Source: Piezodorus guildinii (taxonomy: Eukaryota > Arthropoda > Insecta > Hemiptera > Pentatomidae). Taken from it: DNA of 64,000 nucleotides. Position 1 is the first letter of the stretch, and each line of letters starts with the position of its first letter. This document shows, piece after piece, positions 53,887-64,000 of this stretch. The notes under the pieces were generated by a model that was not told where the DNA came from, did not search any database, and worked only from the letters and a program-made list of their open reading frames with translations. A program made the translations under genes and the position numbers. The stretch spans positions 154,567,399 to 154,631,398 of the forward strand of contig CM041294.1 of NCBI GenBank assembly GCA_023052935.1. Reading direction: 5' to 3'.

Positions 53887-54565
53887 TATATTATTATCAA
53901 AACAATCAGATACTTTTATCAGCTTTTCAACACTCTCACAAAACCTTTTACAATTACTTATATTAGGTTAAATTTTTTCTAAAATATTTAGGTTTCCAAC
54001 GGTATATTTTACATCTACTTTATTGTTGTGTTAATAAAACACAAAAATATTTTTGCACTTTCCTCCTTTAATTGTATATATCAAATTCGCTCAACTTGGA
54101 TGCTTCTCCGTGTTTTTAATAATGATAACAAGATGATATGCATTTTTTTTTTTAATGAAAAATATAGCGTAGTTTAGACAAAGAAAATATTAAAAGAAAA
54201 GAAAATATTGAAATATATATATTTTAGCCCTGACAAACTATTTCAAACATCATGAAACAAACCACATGGTATTAAAGCCCATTAAATTTTATATAGATTC
54301 AGCGAGTTTAATCAAAACGGTTAGAGCATTTTTTGAGAAAATAGCAAATAGGTGCATGGTATGATGGTGGCTCTTCTGGTTAGCGGATTTTGATGAAAAA
54401 GTTGCTGTAACATCTCGGCGGTACACACACAGACCTTTTTGCGGGACTTGGTTGTTTGGACTCAAGGGATCCTAAAACGTGTATTTCCGTCGATTACTGG
54501 AATTCGAAAATTTTCATGATCACAATACTTTTCCTTTCTATGTATATGTTATATTCATAAGTAAA
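53887..54565 (-). repeat. TR900 copy M, right part
   Basis: Continues the split unit through the TTTCCAACGGTATATTTTAC and GTTAGAGCATTTTTTGAG blocks to a short CA slot (54423-54430), the GGTTGTTTGGACTCAAGGG block and an eroded palindrome near 54535-54562. With the left part it forms one complete but diverged copy. Confidence 0.75.
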
Positions 54566-54830
54566 AGTAAAAAAAAAAGTATTATAGAGTTAGGATCATC
54601 TTTGCACGCCCTATATTAAAAAAAAAATAAAATGGTCCAGTAGTTTCGAAAAAATGGTTGTTGCGGATAAACGAATTTTTTAGTATTCGTTATTCAGATT
54701 TACGTGTCTTGAAACGTAAGCCCTCAAACTTTGTGGGGGGGGGTAATATTTTTTTTGGTCGATTACAAAGGTTCATTAATGAAAATAATAAACCAATACT
54801 GTTTCATTCAATTCTAGATTTTGAAGGACT
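54566..54830 (+). repeat. dispersed repeat X
   Basis: GTCCAGTAGTTTCGAAAAAA, CTTGAAACGTAAGCCCTC and GGTCGATTACAAAGGTTCAT recur in the same order at 62930-63084. After AATAATAAACCAA this copy continues uninterrupted, whereas the 63-kb copy is cut there by an RTE insertion. The class is unknown. Confidence 0.6.
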
Positions 54831-57800
54831 GTCAATATTTTATTCTTATAATATAATATCTCTTTACACTCAATACTCCCTCTACAGCATTCTCTAGTCT
54901 TGTTTGATCCTTTTCGACTTCTTTAAAAGAAACTTGAAAGTGTCGAAAACTCTAAATCATGAAATATGAGGAGAAGGGGTCCTTGGCGAGGCTTTGGTTT
55001 AAAAAAATTAACAGTGGAGATATGAGTTTTAAAGAAAGAAGGGCTCCGAGCGACCTTTTATGGACGTTAATAAGGTCCCGCTGGAGTCAGATCAAGCACT
55101 TACTAGGGAGTGTGGTGTGTCCAAAGATTCTAATAGTCGTGCATTTGCTCTCCATGAGGAGCTGAAAAAGAGTAGTATACGGTCCCTTACTTCTTAGGAA
55201 TCAGGTATGAAGCTATTTTTAAAATTTTATAAAAAAACCCTTTTTATATGAGATTTTACCTGAAGATTATCAGCTGTGATGTAAAGTGGGTTTACTAGCG
55301 AAATATTAATACCCGTGGGCTCGCGGTCTAATTGATTTTCCTGCTGCAAGAGAGCACATGAAAAAAAAAAATAGATGTTTTCGCTAATTTTGAAGGTGTT
55401 ATTCAGCACGAATTTATTCCTCATGGATGCTCTATGCTAATTTTGAACTCTACTGAAATTTATAGATTTTTTAATTAACTTCTATGAATTAAATAGGTAT
55501 AGAAATTTATTGACATCAAGAAAATCTGATGAAATGGTAAGTGTGTCACAGTTCCTAAATGTAATAAAAAAATGTATAGGAAAAAAGTAAATACTAATTA
55601 CTACTGAGTAAATATTTAATAATAATGTGCTAGTCATGGCTGTATAGAGAAATCCAATGCCAAAAGAAAAAAAATAAAATAAAAAAAAAAAAAAAAAAAA
55701 TACATTACTGCGAACAACTGAGCGAAGTTGTCAGAGCTTGTCCTGCTTTCATGCTCCAGAGATGAGTTTTATTCCTAGATAATGCTCGACCACACTTCCC
55801 GTCGAACCAAAGAAATTTTTTTAGTACTTCATGGGTCAGAACTCCTGCCCCATTCACCGTATAATATATATAACTACTTGTTTAGATCTCTGGCCCGTTT
55901 TCTTCAAAAGAAAAGATTCTATAATTTTGCGAAAGATAAAATTGAGAAACAAGATTTCTTTGACTATCAGAGGGCAAATTCTATCATATCCTCTTGAAAC
56001 AGTCTCAAAAGTGTTATTAGCACGAGGGTTTTTGACCATTTATTTCAGTATTGGTGTTTTGTTTTTTTTGTTTTTTTTTTACTTGCTAGATACCTCTGGC
56101 AGGTTGCAGCCTTTGTGTTTTCAACAGTGTATCTGTTTGAACTCGGAAAAATTTATGTATAGTTACTCTAGATTTAAAAAAAAAAACAAAAAAAAACCCT
56201 GAAATTTGGTGTAAAATGTGCATTATTATTTCCGTTAAAACTAGTAAAAATTCGGCATTTTCCCGTTTCGGGATTTGTGATAGGGAAGAGTTTTTTTCTT
56301 TTTCAGTGGTTATCAATGAATATCTTTAAAAATATTACAATCATCTGAGTTTTGTCATAAAAAATATTAAAGAACTTTACAAATGCTTAACATTTTCTCG
56401 CTTAGACAAATGGTTCCTGAGATATTTGAGGGATAACATTAATTGGTTTTCCGCTCTCAGTTAAAATACTCAAAATACCATGAAATTGTGTTTTGGGATA
56501 GATATCAAGATTGAGATTGAATTTTTTAATTAACGAAATATTAACTCAATTTGTTAATGTTTAGAGCATTATTCCTGAGCATGGAAAACCGTAATTTTTA
56601 TAATTGAAATATCTTTGAACTTTTATATTTACTTTAAAATTTGTTTATAACGATGTTTGTGATAAACGTAATAATTTTAGATGTATTAGGAGAGATACAC
56701 TTTATTCAATAAGTGGTGCTGCCCAACTTAATTGAGTTCCTAATTACACAGCTTACTTTGTTTTTCCCTTAATGGACAATTTTTGATATAAACATATTAA
56801 ACATCTTAACATGCAATACACATAAAAATAGATTAATATTTTTTTTCTTTAAACATTTTTTTTTCCTTTTAACATATTTTTCCCCTAAATTATTGTTCTA
56901 ATTTTATTCTTTTCTTGTCCATCTCTCAAATCTATTCAAATATATGTATATAACAAAAAAAAAAATATATATTAATAAAGATCATGGCAACCATATGAAA
57001 CTCCGCTTCAATATTAAACCTCCAGCATATACAATAAATATAATAAAATAAGATAAAATAATAATAATACCACAATAAAAAGTTAAAAGATTAAAACATA
57101 CACACTCATGTCCCTCCATCGATCCCTGTTTCATTCGCTATGAGTAAATGTGATGGTGTATAATTCCCAGGAGTCAAGCACTATATTTCTGCTACCTTGC
57201 TGCGTTCTTGATATCGGCACCAATATCCTCCATGAAGCTCCTTGTTGAACTAGGTACAGTTCCGCGTGCTCCGAACCATAGGCGAAAAATTCGTTATCTT
57301 TACTTGACACACTCCTTTCTACAAAATCCGATGCTGAGAATTATACTGAACGATTTATAATTAGTTTTAAATTACCCTTGTTAAAATAATAATTAATACT
57401 ATGCTAATATTTAAATTATGTAAAAATATAACGTTTGTTCATAAACAAAGAAAATACACAGTGGAAACGAAAACACATTCATTGAGAGCGGGATTCTAGT
57501 GATATATACAAATACCCAGCTGTGGTACGATACTTAATTTTTCTGTTATTCAGCCGTAAGTCATGGAGATTATGAAGGGTTCTACCTTCCTCAATGAATA
57601 GTTCTAACATAGAAGAAAAGGCGTTGATGACCTCGGTTTACGCCTCAACCCAACCAACATAGAAGAAAACAATCTGTCGACTGAGTATTGTTTTATCCAA
57701 ATATTCTCTTTGCACGGCTAGAACAGTACGGATCCTTACTGTATTCTTTATCCAAGCCTCTCTTATATTTTTTGTATTATTTTTTTTCTTTGAGAATAAC

Positions 57801-57839
57801 CCCATGCATAAATACATTGGTGTTTCGTATTGATATGAA
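54831..57839. other. long unassigned AT-rich region
   Basis: About 3 kb with no recognised transposon or gene. The frames at 54959-55165, 55782-56202 and their opposite-strand shadows have no domain that I know. A-runs lie at about 55680-55700 and 56176-56196. Confidence 0.35.
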
Positions 57840-58690
57840 ATGAAAAATAATTTTTATTCTGTAACATTTCCTCCGTTAAAAATAATATGCAGTAAACAGA
57901 GGAATTCCATTTTGCCTGGCTTCATTTGATACATAATTATCAAGTCAAATAGTAAATTATATAAAGTTAATATAAATAGAAGATACAAATAAAAACAGAT
58001 AACAACATCGGGTGAGTTTAGTTATGTATTATCAAAGTCAAGATTTATCACATGTGTGAGAAAGATTGATTTTTGAGGAGGTGTATAAATAATTGGTGTT
58101 TGAAAGTGGTTAGGGATGGCACTATACGGAGGGAGATGGGTGAAGTGTTCCAAAGTATGGCACGGATGATAATGGACTTTTTAAAGAATGCCGTTCTATG
58201 AGAGGGCAGGTATAGATCCGTTGGTTGGAATCTTATATTTAGGTTGTGCACGGAAGAGAGCGGATTAAGGAGGTCAAAGATATAGGAAGTTTTCTGTCTC
58301 ACAAGGATTGGAATAGGAAGATGCCAAGTAAGTAATTTCTTTGAAAATCGGGAAAGATCATCCTTTGACCAGAATACCAATGAGAGACCGTGACTGACTT
58401 GAGAGGCCGTGCACAAATTTTATAAACCTATTCATGAATCTTTTTAGCCTCATTTCGTCTTCGTACTGAGTCCCCCAAATATAGGCATCAACAGAGACAC
58501 TCAGAGATGACGGCACTTCTAAGAAAAGTGTCATGGAAACGAAGGAGCTGTCTGAGGATAGGAAAAGTTTTTTTGGTAATTTAGGAAATATGGTTACTCC
58601 ACGTTAAGTTTTAATCAAATATAACTCCTAGATTTTTATGGAGTTTTGGAATTGGATAGGAATTCTTATTGAAATTAATTAAATAAAGTA
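57840..58690 (-). pseudogene. 5'-truncated LINE, ORF2 C-terminal end (second copy)
   Basis: The minus-strand frame 58416-58048 carries the same late-ORF2 pattern as 28353-28102: TSYIFDLL, RTAFFKKSIIIRA, ILWNTSPISLR and TTFKHQLFIHLL. Upstream similarity continues in broken frames to about 58690. The tail side (TTTTTATTCTGTAACATTTCC, 57850-57870) parallels the 27.9-kb copy. Divergence between the two suggests different subfamilies or old age. Confidence 0.65.
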
Positions 58691-59410
58691 TGGAATTTAT
58701 ACTGAATTTTAATTCATTTAATCATCACCCTGATCAACTGTAATGTATATACCTTCTTAACCATTCTTGCAGTTATCCCTTCCATACCCTGGTTTTCGAA
58801 GAGACTCGGACAGAAGACCCTCTGCCCTTCCTCGAGTACAGAAAGGAGACGACATGGAAAGGCGGTCAGCTAGCCGTTGCGACAGGGCCAGAGGCGTCAA
58901 ATAAACAACTTGGCCATAGATCAGCTAAATATACACCGCGGAGCCCTGCATTTGGTCCATCTCCAACTCTCTGTCAAAACAAAAGCAACACATTTTTTTT
59001 TATTCTTCATTAGGTGTGGGAGGGTACGGGAGAGGCCGGGTGTATTCTGGGGCCCTCGGGGGCGTAGCCCTTCAGGGTACTTGAGGTATAGGAGTTGCAT
59101 CCCTCTTTCGAGTGGTAGTCCTGCGGCTCACCGGAGTAATAATACGTCCTGCCTCGTCAACAACTGGTCCCGTGACTCCACATTCCGCAGAGGATCAAGG
59201 CCTACCAAAGTGGTTGTCGCCATTTTTAAGATTGGATTAAGTCGTGCGTTTCAAGCTGACGTCATTATCCACATGTTGCATAGCTGAAATTCGCCAGTCA
59301 AGATCTTCGCTTTTTTGGTCCTGGTTTTTAAAGAAACTTAACTCTTTCCTAAATTAATTCTCTCAGAACTGACTTTATTTACGAGATACGGAATTAAGTT
59401 TTTTTTTTTT
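58691..59410. other. unassigned, partly GC-rich
   Basis: 59020-59180 is among the most GC-rich stretches in the window and lies in an open frame (58877-59287) without a recognisable domain. No splice or promoter evidence was found. Confidence 0.3.
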
Positions 59411-59415
59411 TTAAA

Positions 59416-60050
59416 TATTAAAGCAGGGAGTTGTAATAAGAATGGCAGCTGATAAAAAGGTCTATTTCTATAGGAATTGGTCTTCTTGACTTTTGTATTT
59501 TTTAAGAAAATAATGCATATCTGAAAAATGCAATCCGCCATATTAATCAAATTATGTACTAGAGCTGTAAGAATCCACTCATATCATATCTGCAATAAGG
59601 GAGAAAAGAAAATGTATATTAGACAAACAGTAGATAAAATATGTCTTATAGCAAAATAGTAACATAGCAAGGTGTTATAAAAATGGCAACTGCAAGTCTT
59701 AATGTTGACGTCTATTTCTGAGTTGGTCATACCCACTTCGGCAATTTTTATTTATTTTTAAATAAACGAAATACGGTTCGGAAAAAAAATCCTAACTGTC
59801 ACATTCATGCAAAATAAGTATTACAGCTGTTAGAATCCACTCATACCATATTTGCAATAAGGAAGAAAATAAAAGGTATGTAAGAAAAACAGTAGTTAAA
59901 ATAATGTCGCATAGCAAAATAGTAAAGTAGCAACCTGTTATAAGAAAGGCAACTGCAAGTCTATTTAATGAAGGTCTATTTCTCAGTTGGCCCTCTTCAC
60001 TTTTGCAATGTTTTTTTTTTTTCAAATAAACAAAATGAATATCGTAAAAC
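59416..60050. repeat. ~250-264-bp tandem repeat, about 2.5 units
   Basis: TCTATTTCT occurs at 59461, 59711 and 59975 within matching contexts, and GAATCCACTCATA occurs at 59571 and 59833. The units share a (G)GCAACTGCAAGTCT block and a TTTTTAAATAAACG-type end. The array leads directly to the hammerhead-like motif at 60109. Confidence 0.8.
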
Positions 60051-60108
60051 AATACACGTGTGTCGTGTGAGTAATCATAAAACAAAACAACTCTTTTGTA
60101 TCTTTTTA

Positions 60109-60148
60109 GCCCTGATGATGAATCACAATGGGGATCGAAACGTTGCAT
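60109..60148 (+). ncRNA. weak hammerhead-ribozyme-like core (copy 3)
   Basis: CTGATGA at 60112-60118, a poor stem II (GAATC facing GGATC, one mismatch and one wobble), then GAAAC at 60137-60141 followed by GTT. The surrounding wording (TTAGCCCTGATGATG and GAAACGTTGC) is close to the 26-kb copy, so common origin is likely, but stem I and stem II are degraded. Activity is doubtful. Confidence 0.4.
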
Positions 60149-60150
60149 AG

Positions 60151-62349
60151 GGGACAATATAATCGATTTAGGTGTTCAAAATTCTGAAACTTGTCTATAT
60201 TTAACCTTTGGGGTTCCAGATTACGGAAAAAAATATTTAAAAAAATTATAAGAAACAATTATAAAACTAATTAATTTTTTTATACGGTTCGCGAGCGTAC
60301 AGTGATCAAACATCAAATTTATTTGCTAAAATCTAAAACTTCCCTATATTTTACTTTTTCATTTTTTGTTTGAAGTACCAGAATGCGGGAAAAATAATAC
60401 GAAAAATCTAATTATGGCTCGGAGTTGCTAAAACTTGCTAATAGATGTATTTTATATCATTTAGAAAATTCTTGAAATTATAGTTCGTAAAACTTTTGAT
60501 TCGGAGTGTTTATATATCACCCAAAACGCAAAAAATCTTTGCAACATTTAAAGACTAAAAGGATTGATGAAACAAATCCTTGGGGTAACTTGGGGGTTAT
60601 ATAGTTTTTACAAATTGCTAAATTAACTCTACAGGTGAGATTGCAATGTATATTCAATAAGGAATTTGGAAGTATAATGTCTTACCTGTCTCAGGAATGT
60701 CCATTGTTAAATAAAAGCAAAAGAACTTTGCGCTAAACACACCTTGAACAAAATAAATGGCCATCGAATAAAGATAACCCCACTGCCGGTTATTAGACAC
60801 TTGTGTGAACAGGAATGATTCATTCATTTACTATTTATTTGTAAACACGGTATGACGGGAAATATTAGTATTAAGGGTCGTGCCAATTAATAATATAAAG
60901 GTGAAGCACTGGAGAATTCCAAACTTTTGATTTGCCTTTTGTCCACCTAAATTTGTGATTTTACCCACTGTGCGTTGGCAGAAAATAAATGGTTAAAACT
61001 ACCTAATTGTTTCATTCATCGACCTCCGTCTGGACTAATCCTTCTAGTAAAAAAAAATATATGACTTTTTGCTACTTTCTAAACATAAACGAATATTAAT
61101 ATTCTTTTTTGAGGAGTAATATATTGACCTTGTTGCACAGTATATTATTTCTCTATAAATAATATTAAAATATGCAGAAGTCTTGCGAAAAAAAACATTA
61201 GATAACGTTCACTTCATAAATATATACTTAATGTTTAAATAATTCTATGAATAAGGAATATGTATGTATAATTTAAAAAAAATAATAATTTTATCTTTTA
61301 AATTAATATTTATGGAATAGTTGTTCACAGTACTATTTTGGGTTAAAATTGTTGAATAAGAAAATAAAAAAGAAGCGAAAGGATTTTAATTATTGTTTTA
61401 ATTACAAATGGCCTATAATCATCACCCATTAATCCGCAACTATATTTATAAAAACAGATTAAAAGAATATATGAGGGGTATTTTCATCAGTTAGTGGATC
61501 TCCATTAATTATGATTTAGACTGGCACACCTGTTTCCTTTGATGTGTGCTTATTTATACGTTCCCGTTAAGGTTGTCCAGCCTGCTAAGAGTGATAGGAA
61601 ACTCCGTCACTGAAGGGCAGGAAGCTCATCTCATATATTTCCTCTCCCACAGCTTTCTTGATATTTTTTCATTTCTCGTTTTGACAGGGATTTGGAAACT
61701 TGAAATAGTCGTCAGTTGTTTATGTTTATTGCTACAAAAATATGTTGAGATTCTTTGAAGAAGTTATATTTCGGACAAGCGTATTTATGTTTTAATTTGT
61801 TTACAATTTTAGAGTATAATTTATTATTTATGTACATGTATTAATGTTTCTGATTGTTAATTTAGTTGGGCCAACATATCTGGTTTAATATATTTTAATT
61901 TTTTTTGTATTACTTTTTAATCACTTACGTGTTGTTCAATACGCCCTGTGTATTATTTCATCAATTTTTTTCTGAAAGGATCTAATCGCAGGGGTTCCCC
62001 GGGGAACAATGTTTAGTCCTATGCACTGCATATCCGATACTTTTTTAACTTCATATTAATAGTACTTTAAAGCTACTTTCATGCAAGATAAACAGAAAAG
62101 ACATAGTTAAATTAATATTACATGAAAGTGTAAAATAAAAAATGAAGGAATAACATTATTAAATTCCATAAATATAAAGAATATCTTAAATGCACGTATA
62201 TCTATATACAATATTTACAATAAGCCGCCGGTAACTCAGACTAGGCTTATGTCTCCATATATGAAAGGAAAAACTGCACCCGAGAGATCCCAGTTGCTGA
62301 GTTGATTTTAAGGACTCTTATGCACCATCTAATTATCGTATTTCTTGTT
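60151..62349. other. long unassigned AT-rich region
   Basis: About 2.2 kb without a recognised element or gene. The frame at 61546-61758 has no domain I know. Confidence 0.35.
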
Positions 62350-62432
62350 CGTTTATTCTTTTAACGTTACTTTATGCTACTGTGACAAATCGGACGATGC
62401 TACAAAGGGAATCCCAAATTTTACCTTCCCAG
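62350..62432 (-). repeat. SINE-A copy, 3' part
   Basis: Reverse complement contains GATTTGTCACAGTAGCAT and the GCATCGTCCG block. It stops at CCCAG (62428-62432), beyond which 173 unrelated bases intervene. Confidence 0.65.
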
Positions 62433-62605
62433 TATGAGTCCCATCCTCCTCGCCAATGTTATGTCATTAATATTTAAGAATCAAAGACCATACTATCTGG
62501 TTTGAACATTTTAATAACAATGAATAACCTACATACTCATTCTAATAATGTTTATTACATATGTTCCGATAATCGATATTGTCACATATGCTTAGAGATA
62601 TAACA
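62433..62605. mobile_element. 173-bp insertion in SINE-A with 5-bp repeat at its borders
   Basis: CCCAG occurs immediately before (62428-62432) and at the end (62606-62610) of this segment, and SINE-A sequence resumes after it in correct register. That suggests insertion with a 5-bp duplication. A TGTTAT near its left side and ATAACA at its right end are inverse complements. The element itself is unrecognised. Confidence 0.45.
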
Positions 62606-62720
62606 CCCAGGTTTAATTAGGATAGGAGTCTTTAAAGAGTAATTGATATCGCACAGACTCGTGACCATAATTTTACGTTATCAGCGAAGCTCGACAACCA
62701 TGGATTTTTCACTCTCTTTG
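62606..62720 (-). repeat. SINE-A copy, middle part
   Basis: Reverse complement carries the CTAATTAAACCTGGG and GTCTGTGCGATATCAATTAC blocks, then a GGTTGTCGAGC variant. The tRNA head is not recognisable beyond 62720. Confidence 0.6.
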
Positions 62721-62849
62721 AAAATTGAAACCAAAAGCATTTATACAGGGCTGCATTACTTAAAAAACAATAATGAATTTTTTTCTCTCTTCAAAAATTA
62801 CTGAGTTATTGAATAAAATCAGTTTTAATCGGCCGCCATTTTGAAACTA

Positions 62850-63084
62850 ACCAGCTGATATCAACGTCTAGGTGTTAGGATCATCGTTGAATGGACTAGT
62901 ATTTTGTGGCAAATTTCAAAAAAATTGATCCAGTAGTTATGAAGAAATGCCGCGGACGGCGGCAAACGGATTTCTTTTTATTCGTTACTCGGATTCTATG
63001 CATCTTGAAACGAAAGCTCTCAAATTTTCCGAGGGGGTTATTATTGGTTTTTTTTTGGTCGATTAGAAAGGTTGATTATTGAAA
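62850..63084 (+). repeat. dispersed repeat X, copy interrupted by RTE
   Basis: Matches 54600-54800 in the GATCCAGTAGTTATGAAG, CTTGAAACGAAAGCTCTC and GGTCGATTAGAAAGGTTGAT blocks. The repeat continues into ATAATAAACCAAAAAT, which became the duplicated target of the RTE insertion. Confidence 0.6.
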
Positions 63085-63954
63085 ATAATAAACCAAAAAT
63101 GACAAGATTCCGGTTTTGGGGTATGCCGATGATTTGGTACTACTAGGTGAAGACACAGAAACTTTACAACTAAATACAAGTGTGTTAATAAAAACCGGTA
63201 AACAAATAGGTCTCGAATTAAATACCGATAAGGCGAAATATATGATTAGTTGCAGAAATGGTGGCGATCTTGATGATATTTATATTTCAGGTCATACTTT
63301 TGAACACGTAGAGAAATTCAAGTATTTAGGTTCAATGATAACAAGAAAAAATGAAATCCAGGAAGAAATAAAGTCCCGGTTAAAGGTGGGAAATGCGTGT
63401 TATTATTCGGTTGCTAAATTGCTTAGCTCGCGGCTTCTGTCTAAAAACTTAAAGGTTAGAACTTATAAAACTATTATTCTTCCAACGGTTCTTTACGGAT
63501 GCGAAACGTGGCCGCTTACTTTGAAGGATGAACAACGGCTTAAGGTTTTCGAGAATAAGGTGCTGCGTAAAATATTTGGTCCGAAGAGAGATGAGGCCAC
63601 TGGGGAGTTTAGAAGGTTGCACAACGCGGAATTGCGGAGTTTGTACCCTGTGAATATAATTGAGTTGATAGCATCGCGGAGACTCAAATGGGCGCGTAAA
63701 GTTGTTGGGCTTAGTAAGAAACGGATTCCGAGAAAGTTGGTATTCGCTGAACCGACTGGTAGGCGTCCGAAAGGTAGGCCGAAGCGTCGATGGGAGGATT
63801 GCATTAAGGCTGATCTCGGGGGCTTGGGCTTGACCGGTGAACATTGGACGAGTCTGTGCAGGCGAAGTTTGGTGGTATCGGCATCGAACCTTCGGGTTCG
63901 GTAAGCCTATTATTATTATTATTATTATTATTATTTATATAATAAACCAAAAAT
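63085..63954 (+). mobile_element. RTE-like LINE insertion with perfect 16-bp target-site duplication
   Basis: ATAATAAACCAAAAAT occurs at 63085-63100 and again at 63939-63954. The element lies between (63101-63938), is truncated at the 5' end inside the reverse transcriptase, and ends in an ATT trinucleotide tail (63907-63935), typical of RTE-type elements. The duplicated 16-mer belongs to repeat X, whose other copy shows the unoccupied arrangement. Confidence 0.95.
63101..63903 (+). pseudogene. RTE-like reverse transcriptase, C-terminal ~265 codons, frame open
   Basis: Frame open from the truncation point to TAA at 63902-63904. It reads VLGYADDLVLL with the catalytic YADD at the fifth to eighth listed residues, KFKYLGSMIT, YGCETWPLTLKDEQRL, LRKIFGPKRDEATGEF and the C-terminal WEDCIKADLGGLG. 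Everything upstream of YADD (endonuclease and most of the reverse transcriptase) is missing, so the fragment is inactive although it has no stop. It serves as the reference for the copies at 17.9 and 39.3 kb. Confidence 0.9.
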
Positions 63955-64000
63955 AGATCGACCTTTAAAATTAATGTTGATATGAAAGAGCAATAGCTTG

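Noticed and set aside
62433..62605. Solo LTR (TG...CA ends with 5-bp duplication)
   Set aside because: The TG does not sit at the border defined by CCCAG; about 20 extra bases precede it, so the LTR reading does not fit.
63449..63844. Open frames antisense to the RTE reverse transcriptase (also 17951-18280)
   Set aside because: They are antisense shadows of a GC-richer conserved coding region and recur only because the element does.

Overview
The window looks like animal nuclear DNA, most likely from an arthropod. It is visibly AT-rich, has long homopolymer and dinucleotide runs, and has no bacterial-style gene packing. Its transposon set (Jockey-clade and RTE-like LINEs, DD34D mariners, a Helitron-type helicase remnant, Penelope-like repeat sequence and tRNA-headed SINEs) is typical of insects and relatives. 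I recognise no host protein-coding gene, no functional tRNA or rRNA gene, no CRISPR array and no viral gene. The window is best read as a transposon graveyard that also holds a few young insertions.

Layout. 0.7-7.3 kb: degenerate copies of a ~0.9-kb repeat called TR900 here (a near-palindromic end, a 12-bp terminal inverted repeat and an internal TG/CA microsatellite), a Jockey 3' end and a LINE C-terminal fragment. 8.0-10.0 kb: two deleted mariners around ~255-bp inverted arms. 10.0-16.1 kb: a dense run of TR900 copies, one split by a longer but truncated and frameshifted mariner. 17-19 kb: SINEs and an RTE copy with three TAG stops. 19.3-26.2 kb: two inverted copies of a Penelope-like repeat with hammerhead-like cores; between them lie a SINE split by a Jockey fragment and more TR900. 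26.3-28.5 kb: a ~0.7-kb imperfect palindrome containing a SINE, a hairpin and LINE C-termini. 29-40 kb: a minisatellite, a Helitron helicase remnant carrying a SINE with perfect target-site duplications, more SINE fragments and RTE debris. 40.7-41.7 kb: a 5'-truncated Jockey with a 15-bp duplication. 43.4-44.8 kb: a TR900 copy split by a deleted mariner. 46.6-51.4 kb: a complete Jockey-clade element with both ORFs open, adjacent stop/start codons, a poly(A) signal, a poly(A) tail and a candidate 7-bp duplication. 51.9-54.8 kb: TR900, one copy split by a Jockey 3' fragment. 57.8-60.2 kb: a LINE fragment, a ~255-bp tandem repeat and another hammerhead-like core. 62.3-64.0 kb: a split SINE, then a young RTE fragment with a perfect 16-bp duplication.

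How the parts work together. The only apparently competent protein-coding unit is the Jockey element: ORF1 is an RNA-binding gag-like protein and ORF2 an endonuclease plus reverse transcriptase. The SINEs, truncated LINEs, deleted mariners and TR900 copies are non-autonomous and would depend on enzymes made elsewhere. Nesting gives a partial chronology: TR900 predates two mariners and one Jockey fragment, one SINE-A copy predates a Jockey fragment, the Helitron remnant predates another SINE-A copy, and one dispersed repeat predates the RTE at the right edge. All similarity statements come from reading by eye within the window. Family names rest on recognised protein motifs and have not been confirmed by a database search.
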